A stretch of 64,000 nucleotides of DNA from Paracoccus sp. C2R09 (lineage in GTDB: Bacteria; Pseudomonadota; Alphaproteobacteria; Rhodobacterales; Rhodobacteraceae). Position numbers and translations under genes: made by a program. Below the pieces are notes generated by a model. The model did no database searches and was not told the DNA's origin. It saw nothing but the letters and a program-made list of their open reading frames with translations. Position 1 is the stretch's first letter. Each line of letters begins with the position of its first letter. Positions 1 through 8,685 of the stretch are shown one piece after another. The DNA lies in contig NZ_JAHKQB010000029.1 of assembly GCF_018860625.1 (NCBI RefSeq), positions 262,073 to 326,072 on the forward strand. The letters run 5' to 3'.

Positions 1-69
1 CCCTACGGGCTGCCACTTCATTCCTTCGCGAACCGCCTGTCAGAACCGCCATATGCGCGCCCCCGCGCC

Positions 70-78
70 TGTGGATAA
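70..78 (-). promoter_or_regulatory. isolated DnaA-box-like 9-mer
   Basis: Read on the minus strand the nine bases are TTATCCACA, the consensus DnaA box. Only one copy is visible and no AT-rich unwinding region or box cluster surrounds it, so it is not evidence of an origin. About one chance match would not be surprising in a window this size. Confidence 0.2.
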
Positions 79-107
79 ACATGTGAAAAAAACACTGGCA
101 AAGCCTG

Positions 108-135
108 TTGACTTCACTGCGTGAATGGCTACAAG
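108..135 (+). promoter_or_regulatory. candidate rpmG promoter
   Basis: TTGACT at 108-113 and TACAAG at 130-135 are separated by 16 bases, a plausible sigma-70 arrangement about 65 bases upstream of the rpmG start. This rests on pattern only. Confidence 0.4.
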
Positions 136-200
136 GCGGCTTCCATACGAATTCCACGGGGTTTGCGGCGCGCGATTGCCCCGAAGCAGGAGCGATTATC

Positions 201-368
201 ATGGCGAAGCCGACCACCATCAAGATCCGGCTGAACTCGACCGCCGGCACGGGGCATTTCTATGTCACGAAGAAGAACGCCCGCACGATGACTGAAAAGA
301 TGACCGTTCGTAAATACGATCCGGTCGTCCGTCAGCACGTCGAGTACAAGGAAGGCAAGATCAAGTAA
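201..368 (+). CDS. rpmG: 50S ribosomal protein L33
   Basis: The 55-residue basic protein begins [13 protein letters not shown] and carries the typical L33 core ([10 protein letters not shown], then [11 protein letters not shown]), matching bacterial L33 in length and sequence. L33 is a small protein of the large ribosomal subunit. A longer reading from 108 is possible, but the ATG at 201 is preceded by AGGAG at 188-192 and starts exactly where the family starts. The protein lacks a CxxC pair, so it is the zinc-independent form. The gene stands alone, with its own candidate promoter and a strong terminator. Confidence 0.96.
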   Translation: MAKPTTIKIRLNSTAGTGHFYVTKKNARTMTEKMTVRKYDPVVRQHVEYKEGKIK

Positions 369-396
369 GATCTTGACCGTCCGGTCGATTGAAGAA

Positions 397-430
397 GGGT
401 CGCGCTCCGTATCGGAACGCGACCCTTTTT
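397..430 (+). terminator. rho-independent terminator of rpmG
   Basis: GGGTCGCG at 397-404 pairs perfectly with CGCGACCC at 418-425 and is followed directly by a run of T. It lies 28 bases after the rpmG stop. Confidence 0.85.
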
Positions 431-511
431 CTTTGCCGCAATGCGCCTGGCGGGGCGTGGCCCCGCGGGAACGGAAAACCCCCGCCCTGATCGGGGCGGG
501 GGTTCGTTTCG

Positions 512-1882
512 TCAGCCCAGGACTTCGGCGATGCTGTCGCGGGTCACCTCGACGATCTTGTCGGCCTCGGCCTCGGTCAGGCACAGCGGCGGGGCGAAAC
601 CCAGGATGTCGCCCTGCGGCATGGCGCGGGCGATGACGCCGCGCTTGAGCATGGCGGCCACGACCTTCGCGCCCTTGCCCTCGGACGCGTCGAAGAAGCG
701 GCGACCGTCGCGATCTGCCATCAGCTCGACCGCGCACAGCATGCCTTCGCCGCGCACTTCGCCGACATTGGCGTGGTCGCCGACGGCAGCGGTCATCTGC
801 GCGTTCAGATAGGCGCCGACCTTGCCCGCATTCTCGACCAGGCCCAGCTCGTCGATCAGCTTCAGGTTGGCGATGCCCGCAGCCGCGCCGATGGGATGGG
901 CGCTGTAGGTCCAGCCATGGCCCAACACGCCGTTCTCGTCGGTGCCGCGCGACAGGACTTCCCACATGCGCTGGCCCACGATGGTGGCCGACAGCGGCGC
1001 ATAGGCGCTGGTCAGGCCCTTGGCGCTGGTGATCAGGTCGGGCTTCATCCCGTAATGATCGCTGCCGAACATGGTGCCCAGACGGCCGAAGCCGGTCACG
1101 ACCTCATCCGCGATCAGCAGGATGTCGTGCTTGTCCAGCACCTTCTGGATCGCCTCCCAGTAGCCTGCGGGGGGCGGGACGATGCCGCCGGTGCCCAGCA
1201 CGGGCTCGCCGATGAAGGCGGCGATGCTGTCGGCACCCTCGGCCTCGATCAGTTCCTCCAGCTTCTGCGCGCAATGGGCGGTGAAGTCGGCCTCGGACAT
1301 GTTCGCGTCGGGGCGACGGAAGTAATAGGGCGCCTCGGTATGGATCACCTGCGACAGGGGCAGGTCGAACTTCTTGTGGAACAGTTCAAGGCCGGTCAGC
1401 GATCCGGTCACCAGGCCCGATCCGTGATACCCACGCCAGCGGCTGATGATCTTCTTCTTCTTCGGGCGGCCCAGGATGTTGTTGTAATACCAGACCAGCT
1501 TGACGTTCGTCTCGTTCGCGTCCGACCCGCCAAGGCCGAAATAGACGCGCGCCATGCCTTCGGGGGCGCGGTCCATCACCATCTTGGCCAGCGTGATCGA
1601 CGCCTCGGACCCGTGCCCGGCATAGGAGTGGTAATAGGCCAGCTCGTGCGCCTGCTTGGCGATGGCATCGGCGATCTGCGTGCGGCCGTAACCCACGTTC
1701 ACGCAGTACAGCCCCGCGAAACCGTCCAGCAGGCGGTTGCCGTCACGGTCGGTGATATGGACGCCTTCGCCCCCCGTCACGATCCGCTGCGGAGCTTCGC
1801 CGCGTTCGAACTGACCGAGATGGGTCGAGGGATGGAAAAAGCTCTCGCGGTCCCATTTCGCAAGTTCGTCATTCGTCAGCAT
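512..1882 (-). CDS. doeD: L-2,4-diaminobutyrate transaminase, ectoine catabolism
   Basis: A class III PLP-dependent aminotransferase of 456 residues. The PLP lysine is K288 in TSAKGL, with D259 in the IADEV motif and a GEPVLGTGG substrate loop. In ectoine breakdown DoeD transfers the amino group of L-2,4-diaminobutyrate to give aspartate semialdehyde, the substrate of the neighbouring DoeC. The ATG at 1882 is chosen over the GTG at 1897 because GGAG lies just upstream of it; the GTG would overlap the doeC stop. It is last in a doeX-doeC-doeD unit, 11 bases after doeC. By sequence alone it could be another omega-amino acid transaminase; context decides the substrate. Confidence 0.9.
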   Translation of the reverse strand: MLTNDELAKWDRESFFHPSTHLGQFERGEAPQRIVTGGEGVHITDRDGNRLLDGFAGLYCVNVGYGRTQIADAIAKQAHELAYYHSYAGHGSEASITLAKMVMDRAPEGMARVYFGLGGSDANETNVKLVWYYNNILGRPKKKKIISRWRGYHGSGLVTGSLTGLELFHKKFDLPLSQVIHTEAPYYFRRPDANMSEADFTAHCAQKLEELIEAEGADSIAAFIGEPVLGTGGIVPPPAGYWEAIQKVLDKHDILLIADEVVTGFGRLGTMFGSDHYGMKPDLITSAKGLTSAYAPLSATIVGQRMWEVLSRGTDENGVLGHGWTYSAHPIGAAAGIANLKLIDELGLVENAGKVGAYLNAQMTAAVGDHANVGEVRGEGMLCAVELMADRDGRRFFDASEGKGAKVVAAMLKRGVIARAMPQGDILGFAPPLCLTEAEADKIVEVTRDSIAEVLG

Positions 1883-1893
1883 GATTGCTCCTT

Positions 1894-3354
1894 TCACGCC
1901 CAGTTGCGGCAGATGTATTTGATTTCGGTGAATGCCTCGAGGCCCTGGCGGGCACCTTCGCGGCCCAGGCCCGATTGCTTCATGCCCCCGAAGGGGATGG
2001 GCGCACCGGTGACCTTCGTCCTGTTCACGGCGACCATGCCGTATTGCAGCGCCCGCGTCATGCGATAGATCTGGCGCGGGTCCATGCTGTGAACATAGGC
2101 GACCAGCCCGTATTCGCTGGCATTGGCGCGTGCGGTGACCTCTTCCTCGGTGGTGAAGCGGCTGATGGCCGCGACGGGACCGAAGGTTTCCTCGGACATG
2201 ATGGCGGCCTCGTCGGGGACGTCGGCCAGCACGGTCGGTCGGAAGAACAGCGGCCCCAGATCCTGATCGACGCCGCCCCCGGTCAGCAGGCGCGCGCCCC
2301 GGTCCAGCGCGTCATCTACATGGGCCTGCGATTTCGCGACCTGGCGGTCGTGGATCAGCGGCCCCAGATCGCGATCCTGCATGCCCGCGCCGATGGTCAG
2401 CGCCTCGGTCGCGCGGGCGAAGCGGCTGCAGAACTCGTCATAGATCCCGTCCTGCACATAGAAGCGGTTCGCGCCCAGGCAATCCTGGCCGCTGGTGGCG
2501 AACTTGGCCTTGATGCCCTCGGCTACGGCGCGGTCCAGGTCGGCGCCCTCGAAGACGACGAAGGGGGCATGGCCGCCCAACTCCATCACCAGGCGCTTCA
2601 CCGTGTCGGCCGATTGACGATAGAGCAGCCGCCCCACCTCGGTCGAGCCGGTGAAGGACAGCGCGCGGACGCGCGGATCGGCGGTCCATTCGCCCACGAT
2701 GGTCGCGGCATCGCCGATGACCGTGTTCACGACGCCGTCCGGGAAGCCCGCGCGCCGCGCCAGTTCGGCCAGCGCCAGCGCCGACAGCGGCGTTTCGGCC
2801 GACGGGTGGATCACCACGGTGCAGCCCGCGGCCAGCGCGGCGGCGGCCTTGCGGGTGATCATTGCGCAGGGAAAGTTCCAGGGCGTGACCAGCGCGGCGA
2901 CGCCCACGGGTTCGCGCCACAGCTCCATCTCGGCATCCGCCAGGTGGCTGGTGACGCCCTCGATATTCGGGCGCAGGGCTTCTTCGGCATAGAACTGGAT
3001 GAAGCTTGCGGCATAGTCGATCTCGCCCCGCGCCTCGGAGATGGGCTTGCCCTGCTCGGCGACCATGATGCGGGCCAGATCCTCCTTGGCCTCGATCAGC
3101 AGCGCGTGCCAGCGATGCAGGATCGCGGCGCGGTTCTGGGGCAGGGTGGTGGACCAGGGAAGAAAGGCATCCTGCGCGGCCTCGACCGCCTCGCGGGCGC
3201 CGCTGTCGTCGCTGACGGCGACCTGGGCGACCAGCTCGCCCGTGGCGGGGTCGCGAACGGCCAACCGGCCCGATGCGGGGAAATCGCCTGATCCGGGCAG
3301 CAGGCCCCGATCGGCCAGCCGATCTTCCAGCGGGCTGCGGTGATCGTCGAACAT
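1894..3354 (-). CDS. doeC: aspartate-semialdehyde dehydrogenase, ectoine catabolism
   Basis: An NAD(P)-dependent aldehyde dehydrogenase of 486 residues, resembling succinate-semialdehyde dehydrogenases. The catalytic cysteine is C292 (SGQDCLG), the general base E258 (MELGGHAP), the oxyanion asparagine N160 (TPWNFP), and the FTGSTEVGR cofactor loop is present. In this locus it should oxidise aspartate semialdehyde from DoeD to aspartate, which feeds the TCA cycle. A strong AGGAGG precedes the ATG. One oddity is the segment AGCTVVIHPSAETP: H183 stands where most family members have the lysine that contacts the cofactor adenosine. The specific substrate is inferred from context. Confidence 0.88.
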   Translation of the reverse strand: MFDDHRSPLEDRLADRGLLPGSGDFPASGRLAVRDPATGELVAQVAVSDDSGAREAVEAAQDAFLPWSTTLPQNRAAILHRWHALLIEAKEDLARIMVAEQGKPISEARGEIDYAASFIQFYAEEALRPNIEGVTSHLADAEMELWREPVGVAALVTPWNFPCAMITRKAAAALAAGCTVVIHPSAETPLSALALAELARRAGFPDGVVNTVIGDAATIVGEWTADPRVRALSFTGSTEVGRLLYRQSADTVKRLVMELGGHAPFVVFEGADLDRAVAEGIKAKFATSGQDCLGANRFYVQDGIYDEFCSRFARATEALTIGAGMQDRDLGPLIHDRQVAKSQAHVDDALDRGARLLTGGGVDQDLGPLFFRPTVLADVPDEAAIMSEETFGPVAAISRFTTEEEVTARANASEYGLVAYVHSMDPRQIYRMTRALQYGMVAVNRTKVTGAPIPFGGMKQSGLGREGARQGLEAFTEIKYICRNWA

Positions 3355-3435
3355 GGGGCACCTCCTGGCTGTTTGCGTGGACAGGATGACGCCGGCGCGG
3401 GGGTGATTTTCACTGAATGCAAGTTCGGGGGCAGA

Positions 3436-3473
3436 GGAATCCTCTGTCCAAGGCGGCCCGTCCCGAGGATTCC
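3436..3473. repeat. inverted repeat between doeX and doeC
   Basis: GGAATCCTC at 3436-3444 is the exact reverse complement of GAGGATTCC at 3465-3473, with a 20-base loop. It sits just after the doeX stop and upstream of doeC. It could be an RNA hairpin that tunes doeC/doeD relative to doeX, or a protein-binding site. Confidence 0.5.
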
Positions 3474-3477
3474 CCGT

Positions 3478-3963
3478 TCAGCTCAGAAGCGCGGTGGCGG
3501 GCGGCAGGTCCTTGACCGGCTTCGTCACGATATAGCTGAAATAACGGCGCACGCCCGCGCGGCTTTCCAGCAGCCCGTCCATCAGGTCCTGAAAGGCCGC
3601 GATGTCGCGGCAGATCACCGACATGAGGTAATCGTAGCCCCCGCCGATGGCCCAGCAGCCGGTCACCGCCTCCATTCGCGCCATCACGCGTTCGAATGTC
3701 TGGAAGCTTTCGGCGCGGTGGCTGTCCAGTTCGACCGTGACGAAGACATGCACATGCGGGCCCATGCGGGTCAGGTCGATCTCGGCCCGGTAACCCCTGA
3801 TGAGGCCCGCCTTCTCCAGCCGCTTCATGCGGTCCCAGCAGGGGGTGGGCGACAGGTTCACCCGCGCGGCAAGCTCGGTCTTGGCGATGCGGCCCTCTCG
3901 GGTCAGGGTCGCAAGGATCGCGATGTCGCGATCGTCCAGTTTCAGGGCGTTGGGCGGGGTCAT
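3478..3963 (-). CDS. doeX: Lrp/AsnC-family regulator of ectoine catabolism
   Basis: A 161-residue transcription factor with an N-terminal winged helix-turn-helix (about residues 10-58, recognition segment near SPTPCWDRMKRLE) and a C-terminal RAM ligand-binding domain (about 65-150), which is the normal Lrp/AsnC architecture. AsnC-type genes accompany ectoine catabolic genes in many bacteria. DoeX of Halomonas elongata binds DNA near the doe genes. The ATG at 3963 lies 72 bases from the divergent enuR start. It heads the doeX-doeC-doeD unit and may control itself and the divergent operon through the palindrome at 3991. Confidence 0.88.
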   Translation of the reverse strand: MTPPNALKLDDRDIAILATLTREGRIAKTELAARVNLSPTPCWDRMKRLEKAGLIRGYRAEIDLTRMGPHVHVFVTVELDSHRAESFQTFERVMARMEAVTGCWAIGGGYDYLMSVICRDIAAFQDLMDGLLESRAGVRRYFSYIVTKPVKDLPPATALLS

Positions 3964-3990
3964 GTCCGGGTTGTTTCGCCGGATCGTGCG

Positions 3991-4008
3991 ATTGTCAATC
4001 TGGACAAT
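3991..4008. promoter_or_regulatory. perfect interrupted palindrome in the doeX-enuR control region
   Basis: ATTGTC at 3991-3996 and GACAAT at 4003-4008 form a perfect dyad with a 6-base spacer in the 72-bp gap between the divergent doeX and enuR. The same hexamers recur upstream of uehA (GACAAT at 5415, ATTGTC at 5450). Position and symmetry suggest an operator for DoeX or EnuR; which one binds cannot be told from sequence. Confidence 0.55.
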
Positions 4009-4035
4009 GGCTTCCGGCGCGGCGATCTTGCGGCC

Positions 4036-5397
4036 ATGTCGCATTGGCCACTCCGCCGCGAGGATATCACCCGACCCGCCTATCGCAGCCTTGCCCAGGG
4101 CATCGCCGCCGCCATCGATGCGGGCAGCCTGCGTCCGGGTCAGCGCCTGCCGCCGCATCGCGACCTGGCATGGCAGCTGGGCGTGTCGGTCCAGACAGTC
4201 AGCCGCGCCTACGAGGAGCTGATCCGTGCCGACCTGATATCTGGGCAGGTGGGGCGCGGCAGCTTCATCAAGTCCGGTCCCCGCGAATCGATCGAGGTGC
4301 CGTGGTTCCGCGCGCCGACCGACAGGCCGCCCGTGGATCTGTCGATGATGACGCCCGTGCATCTGCCCCAGATCGCCGAGGCCTGGGCCGACAGCATGAC
4401 CCGGCTGGCCCACAAGCTGCCGCAATCGGCGATGCTGTCCTTCCGGCCGCGCCAGACCATGTCGCTCTATGGCGGGATGGCGGCGGGCTGGCTGTCGCGC
4501 TGCGGGATCACCGTGCCCGCGCAGCGCATCCTGATCACCAACGGCACGACGCCCGCGATGTTCGTGGCGCTGATGACGGTCGCGCAGCCGGGCGACTGGA
4601 TCGCCACGGAATCGGTGACCTGCCACACGATCAAGCCCTCGGCCCAGCATCTGCACCTGCGGCTGAAGGGGATCGAGTGCGACGAACGCGGCATGATCCC
4701 CGAGGCGCTGATCCGCGAGGCCGCACGGTCGGGCGGACGGATGCGGGCGGTGTTCCTGCTGCCCTCGGGCGGGGGGCCGCAGGCCCGCATCGTCGATCGC
4801 GACCGCCGAGAGGCGCTGGCCCAGGCCGCCGCCACCGCGGGCCTGGTGATTCTGGAAAGCGACCCCACCGGCCCCATGCCGCCACGCCGCCCGCCCGCGA
4901 TTTCCAGCTTTGCCCCGGAGCGCAGCTTCTATTTCACGGGGCTGTCCAAGTGCCTGTCGCCGGGATTGCGTCTGGGTTTCCTGACCCTGCCTGAAAAATG
5001 GGCAGAAGCCGCGCTGAACCGGCATCTGTCGATGGCCTGGATGGCCACGCCGCTGATGGCGGAAATCGCGCAGGACTGGATCGCCGACGGCACTGCCGAC
5101 CGCCTGCTGGACGCGCAGCGGGTGGAGCTGGCGGCCCGCAACCGGATGGCGCTGCGCGTGCTGGGGACTGATGCGCAAGGGTTTTTGCACGGTCTGCATC
5201 GCTGGCTGCCCTTGCCCGAGGGCACGGACGAACCTGCCGTGGTGGCCCGCGCGCTGGATCGCCAGGTCGCCATCGCCCCCGGGGCGGGTTTTGCCGTGCT
5301 GCCATCGGGGCCCGCGATCCGCGTATCGCTGGGGGGCGTCCAGACCTCGGATCTGGATCAGGCCCTGCGCAGCCTTTCGGCAATTCTGCGCGGCTGA
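4036..5397 (+). CDS. enuR: MocR/GabR-type repressor of ectoine uptake and catabolism
   Basis: A 453-residue fusion of a GntR-type winged helix (about 12-78; HRDLAWQLGVSVQTVSRAYEE) and an aminotransferase class I fold (about 100-450). The PLP lysine is K305 in GLSKCLSPGLR, and D276 matches the PLP-ring aspartate. EnuR in Ruegeria and relatives is a repressor that uses PLP to sense ectoine-derived diaminobutyrate compounds. The ATG at 4036 gives the standard N terminus. It is transcribed toward uehABC and away from doeX. No independent evidence separates it from other MocR proteins except its position, which matches known ectoine loci. Confidence 0.9.
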   Translation: MSHWPLRREDITRPAYRSLAQGIAAAIDAGSLRPGQRLPPHRDLAWQLGVSVQTVSRAYEELIRADLISGQVGRGSFIKSGPRESIEVPWFRAPTDRPPVDLSMMTPVHLPQIAEAWADSMTRLAHKLPQSAMLSFRPRQTMSLYGGMAAGWLSRCGITVPAQRILITNGTTPAMFVALMTVAQPGDWIATESVTCHTIKPSAQHLHLRLKGIECDERGMIPEALIREAARSGGRMRAVFLLPSGGGPQARIVDRDRREALAQAAATAGLVILESDPTGPMPPRRPPAISSFAPERSFYFTGLSKCLSPGLRLGFLTLPEKWAEAALNRHLSMAWMATPLMAEIAQDWIADGTADRLLDAQRVELAARNRMALRVLGTDAQGFLHGLHRWLPLPEGTDEPAVVARALDRQVAIAPGAGFAVLPSGPAIRVSLGGVQTSDLDQALRSLSAILRG

Positions 5398-5414
5398 GAT
5401 CATCGGAAAAGCAG

Positions 5415-5478
5415 GACAATCGGCCAGCGGTTTGACACCCATCCGCATAATTGTCATGGTTTAATATAGAAATTGACT
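5415..5478 (+). promoter_or_regulatory. putative control region of the ueh-eut-doe operon
   Basis: The 200-base gap upstream of uehA has an AT-rich centre unlike its surroundings. TTGACA is at 5432-5437 and a second TTGACT is at 5473-5478. GACAAT at 5415 and ATTGTC at 5450 repeat the half-sites of the palindrome at 3991. No single -35/-10 pair is convincing, so the exact promoter is not assigned. Confidence 0.4.
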
Positions 5479-5597
5479 TGGAAATCGCTTGGGCAGAACT
5501 CTCGGCCCATGCGCCATCGGGATTACCGCCGGTTTTCCCGCAACCCCGAGGGCCGGACGCGACACGCGAGAAAAAACGACCCCCCAAAGGAGGTACC

Positions 5598-6614
5598 ATG
5601 ACCATCAAGACCCTGACCGCCGCCAGTATCGCAGCCATGATGCTGGGTTCGGGCGCAGCCACCGCCGACACCTGGCGCTATGCCTTCGAGGAGGCGCTGG
5701 ACGAGGTGCAGGGCGTCTTCGCCCAGAAGTTCAAGGAAGAGGTCGAGGCCAATTCCGATCACGAGGTGCAGCTGTTCCCCTATGGCACGCTGGGCGAAAG
5801 CGACAATATCCTTGAACAGACCCAGTCGGGCATCCTGCAATTCGTGAACCAGTCGCCCGGCTTCACCGGCGCGGTCATCCCCGAGGCGCAGGTCTTCTTC
5901 GTGCCCTATCTGCTGCCCGAGGATCAGGAGCAGCTGGTCAGCTTCTTCCGCAATTCGGAAACGATCCACTCGATCTTCCCCGAGCTCTATGCCGAGCAGG
6001 GCCTGGAACTGCTGACCATGTATCCCGAAGGCGAGGTCATGCTGACCACCAAGGAGCCGGTCTCGGGCCCCGAGGATCTGGACGACGTGAAGGTCCGCGT
6101 CATGACCAACCCGCTGCTGGTCGAAAGCTATCGCGCATTCGGCGCGACGCCCACGCCGCTGGCATGGGGCGAGGTCTATGGCGGTCTGCAGACCGGCATC
6201 ATCGACGGCCAGGAGAACCCGGCCTTCTATATCGAATCCACCCGCATGTACGAGGTCACCGACCACATCACGCGCCTGGGCCACAACAACTTCACCACCG
6301 CGCTGATGGCCAACCAGGAGTTCTTCGAGGGTCTGTCCGACGAGGACAAGACCGTCGTGCAGAACGCCGTGGATGCGGCATTCGACCATATCGTCGAATA
6401 TCAGGACGGTCTGACGGATGAATCGCTGGACCTGATCATGGAGGCCAAGCCCGACATGACCGTGACCGAGCTGACCCCGGAACAGCGTGCGCCCTTCCGC
6501 GAGACCGCGTCCGAGGTCGAGGCGACCTTCCTCGAGATCGGCGGTCCGCGCGCGCAGGAAGTGCTCGACCAGATGAAGGCCGACCTCGAGGCCGCAGCCG
6601 GCGACGAGGGCTGA
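5598..6614 (+). CDS. uehA: TRAP transporter solute-binding protein for ectoine/hydroxyectoine
   Basis: A 338-residue DctP-family periplasmic binding protein. Residues 1-23 are a Sec signal peptide ending ATA before DTWRYAFEE. The family core is visible (GVYGG-like [18 protein letters not shown] near 193-211), containing the conserved arginine region KVRVMTNP before it. UehA captures ectoine and 5-hydroxyectoine and delivers them to the UehBC membrane complex. A strong AAAGGAGG at 5587-5594 sets the start. A GC-rich hairpin follows the gene, as often seen where binding protein is made in excess over permease. Confidence 0.92.
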   Translation: MTIKTLTAASIAAMMLGSGAATADTWRYAFEEALDEVQGVFAQKFKEEVEANSDHEVQLFPYGTLGESDNILEQTQSGILQFVNQSPGFTGAVIPEAQVFFVPYLLPEDQEQLVSFFRNSETIHSIFPELYAEQGLELLTMYPEGEVMLTTKEPVSGPEDLDDVKVRVMTNPLLVESYRAFGATPTPLAWGEVYGGLQTGIIDGQENPAFYIESTRMYEVTDHITRLGHNNFTTALMANQEFFEGLSDEDKTVVQNAVDAAFDHIVEYQDGLTDESLDLIMEAKPDMTVTELTPEQRAPFRETASEVEATFLEIGGPRAQEVLDQMKADLEAAAGDEG

Positions 6615-6626
6615 TCCGACGACATC

Positions 6627-6651
6627 GCGGGCCGCGTCCGTCGCGGCCCGC
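6627..6651 (+). terminator. hairpin between uehA and uehB
   Basis: GCGGGCCGCG (6627-6636) and CGCGGCCCGC (6642-6651) make a perfect 10-bp stem with a 5-base loop and no T tract. It more likely acts as an mRNA-stabilising or attenuating element than as a full terminator, since uehB and uehC need transcription through it. Confidence 0.7.
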
Positions 6652-6726
6652 AATCCCGAAGGCCACCCGACCAGACGGCCCCGCAACGGGACCGGCATTC
6701 CGACCCCTTCCCATCGGATACCAGCC

Positions 6727-7392
6727 ATGACATCCAGCCCCGACCCCGACAGCGAACGCAAACCCGTTGTCGATCCCGACGTCATCGCCGCCGCCGAGGC
6801 GCTCTCGATGGCCGATGACGATATCGACGACAGCGCCTATTCCTCGGGGCTGCCCGGCATCCTGGGGGTCGTGGATACCGTGATCGCCCGGATCGAGGCG
6901 GTGCTTCTGGCCACGGGCGTCCTGCTGATGGCGCTGAACACCACGGCGAACGTGGTCGGCCGCTTCGGCTTCGGACGTTCGCTCTATTTCTCGGAAGAGG
7001 TGAATACCGCGTTGATCGTGCTGATAACCTTCGCGGGCATCAGCTATGCCGCGCGGCACGGTCGCCATATCCGCATGTCGGCATTCTTCGACGCGCTGCC
7101 CTTCCGCGCACGCAAGTTCGCGATGTTCGTCATCTCGGCCGTGACGGCCGTCGTGATGCTGGCGCTGGCCTGGTACGCGTTCGACTATGTCATGACGCAG
7201 GCGCAGCGGGGCCGGGTGCTGCCCGCGCTGCAGATCCCCAACTGGTGGATCCTCGTCTGGGCGCCGCTCGGGTTCTTCCTGACCGGCCTGCAATACGCGC
7301 TGACGGCGATCAAGAACGTGATCGACCCGGCGATCTGGCTCTCGACCTCGACGCTCGAAGGCTATGACCACAACGACGAAGAAGAGGTCTGA
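6727..7392 (+). CDS. uehB: TRAP transporter small permease (DctQ family)
   Basis: A 221-residue membrane protein with four predicted transmembrane segments (about 55-78, 92-112, 132-155, 172-195) and the DctQ pattern of an arginine/glutamate-rich cytoplasmic loop ([15 protein letters not shown]). It pairs with UehC as the small membrane subunit of the sodium-driven ectoine importer. The N-terminal 45 residues are acidic and hydrophilic, longer than in minimal DctQ proteins. The stop is 3 bases before uehC. Confidence 0.9.
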   Translation: MTSSPDPDSERKPVVDPDVIAAAEALSMADDDIDDSAYSSGLPGILGVVDTVIARIEAVLLATGVLLMALNTTANVVGRFGFGRSLYFSEEVNTALIVLITFAGISYAARHGRHIRMSAFFDALPFRARKFAMFVISAVTAVVMLALAWYAFDYVMTQAQRGRVLPALQIPNWWILVWAPLGFFLTGLQYALTAIKNVIDPAIWLSTSTLEGYDHNDEEEV

Positions 7393-7395
7393 GCG

Positions 7396-8682
7396 ATGAC
7401 AACGGCCATCCTGGGGACGATGATCGTCCTTCTTCTTGCGGGCTTTCCGATGATGGTGCCGCTGATCATCGGCGCGACCGTGGGCTTCGTCGCCATCTTC
7501 GGCGGCATCGGACAGCTGGACACGCTGGTCCAGCAGGTCATCGCGGGCATCCAGCCCGCCAGCCTGATCGCGGTGCCGATGTTCATCTTCGCCGCCGACA
7601 TCATGACCCGCGGACAATCGGCGGAACGGCTGATCGACCTAGTCATGGCCTTCCTGGGCCATGTGAAGGGCGGTCTGGCGATTTCCACCGCCGGGGCCTG
7701 CACGATGTTCGGCGCCGTGTCGGGGTCCACGCAGGCCACGGTGGTCGCCATCGGCGGCCCGCTGCGCCCGCGCCTGCTGAAGGCCGGCTACAGCGACAAG
7801 TTCAGCCTGGCGCTGATAATCAACGCCTCCGACATCGCCTTCCTGATCCCGCCCTCGATCGGGATGATCATCTATGGCGTCGTCTCGGGCACCTCGATCT
7901 CGGAGCTGTTCATCGCGGGTATCGGGCCGGGGGTGCTGATCCTCGTGCTGTTCTCGATCTATGCCTACATCTATGCGGTGCGCCACAACGTGCCGACCGA
8001 ACCGCCCGCGACCTGGGCCGAGCGTGGCCGCGCCATCCGTCGCGCCATCTGGCCCTTGGGCTTTCCGCTGATCATCATCGGCGGCATCTATGGCGGGATC
8101 TTCTCGCCGACCGAGGCCGCGGCGGCCTGCGTTCTCTATGCGCTGATCCTGGAAATGATCGTCTTCCGCGAATTGTCGGTCAAGCAGCTCTATGCCACGG
8201 CGAAATCGACCGGGCTGATCACCGCGGTGGTCTTCATCCTGGTGGGTGCGGGCGCGGCCTTCAGCTATATCATCAGCTTCGCGCAGATCCCGCAGGCGAT
8301 CCTGGGCGGCATCGGGATCGACGACATGGGCCCTTACGGGGTGCTGTTCACCATCTCGATCGCGTTCTTCGTGGGTTGCATGTTCGTCGATCCGATCGTG
8401 GTGATCCTGATCCTCGTGCCGATCTTCTCGCCCGTGGTGGCGTCGGTCGGGCTGGACCCGGTGCTGGTCGGCACGATCATCACCCTGCAGGTGGCCATCG
8501 GCAGCGCCACGCCGCCCTTCGGCTGCGACATCTTCACCGCCATCGCCGTCTTCAAGCGCCCCTATGCCGAGGTGATCGCGGGCACGCCGCCCTTCATCGT
8601 GATCCTGCTGTCGGTCGCGGTGGCGCTGATCTTCTTCCCCGACATCGCGCTGTTCCTGCGCGACCTGGCCTTCGCGGAGTGA
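7396..8682 (+). CDS. uehC: TRAP transporter large permease (DctM family)
   Basis: A 428-residue polytopic inner-membrane protein with about 12-13 hydrophobic segments and the DctM hallmarks: VPMFIFAADIM, the SGSTQATVVAIGG segment, IPPSIGMIIYG, and SATPPFGCDIFT near the C terminus. It forms the sodium-coupled translocation pathway for ectoines delivered by UehA. The length is normal for DctM. It lies between uehB and usp with 3-base gaps on both sides, so it is clearly cotranscribed. Confidence 0.93.
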   Translation: MTTAILGTMIVLLLAGFPMMVPLIIGATVGFVAIFGGIGQLDTLVQQVIAGIQPASLIAVPMFIFAADIMTRGQSAERLIDLVMAFLGHVKGGLAISTAGACTMFGAVSGSTQATVVAIGGPLRPRLLKAGYSDKFSLALIINASDIAFLIPPSIGMIIYGVVSGTSISELFIAGIGPGVLILVLFSIYAYIYAVRHNVPTEPPATWAERGRAIRRAIWPLGFPLIIIGGIYGGIFSPTEAAAACVLYALILEMIVFRELSVKQLYATAKSTGLITAVVFILVGAGAAFSYIISFAQIPQAILGGIGIDDMGPYGVLFTISIAFFVGCMFVDPIVVILILVPIFSPVVASVGLDPVLVGTIITLQVAIGSATPPFGCDIFTAIAVFKRPYAEVIAGTPPFIVILLSVAVALIFFPDIALFLRDLAFAE

Positions 8683-8685
8683 TCC

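Noticed and set aside
3340..4035. A 232-residue N-terminal extension of EnuR
   Set aside because: It runs antisense through doeX and lacks any domain; the GntR domain begins normally after the ATG at 4036.
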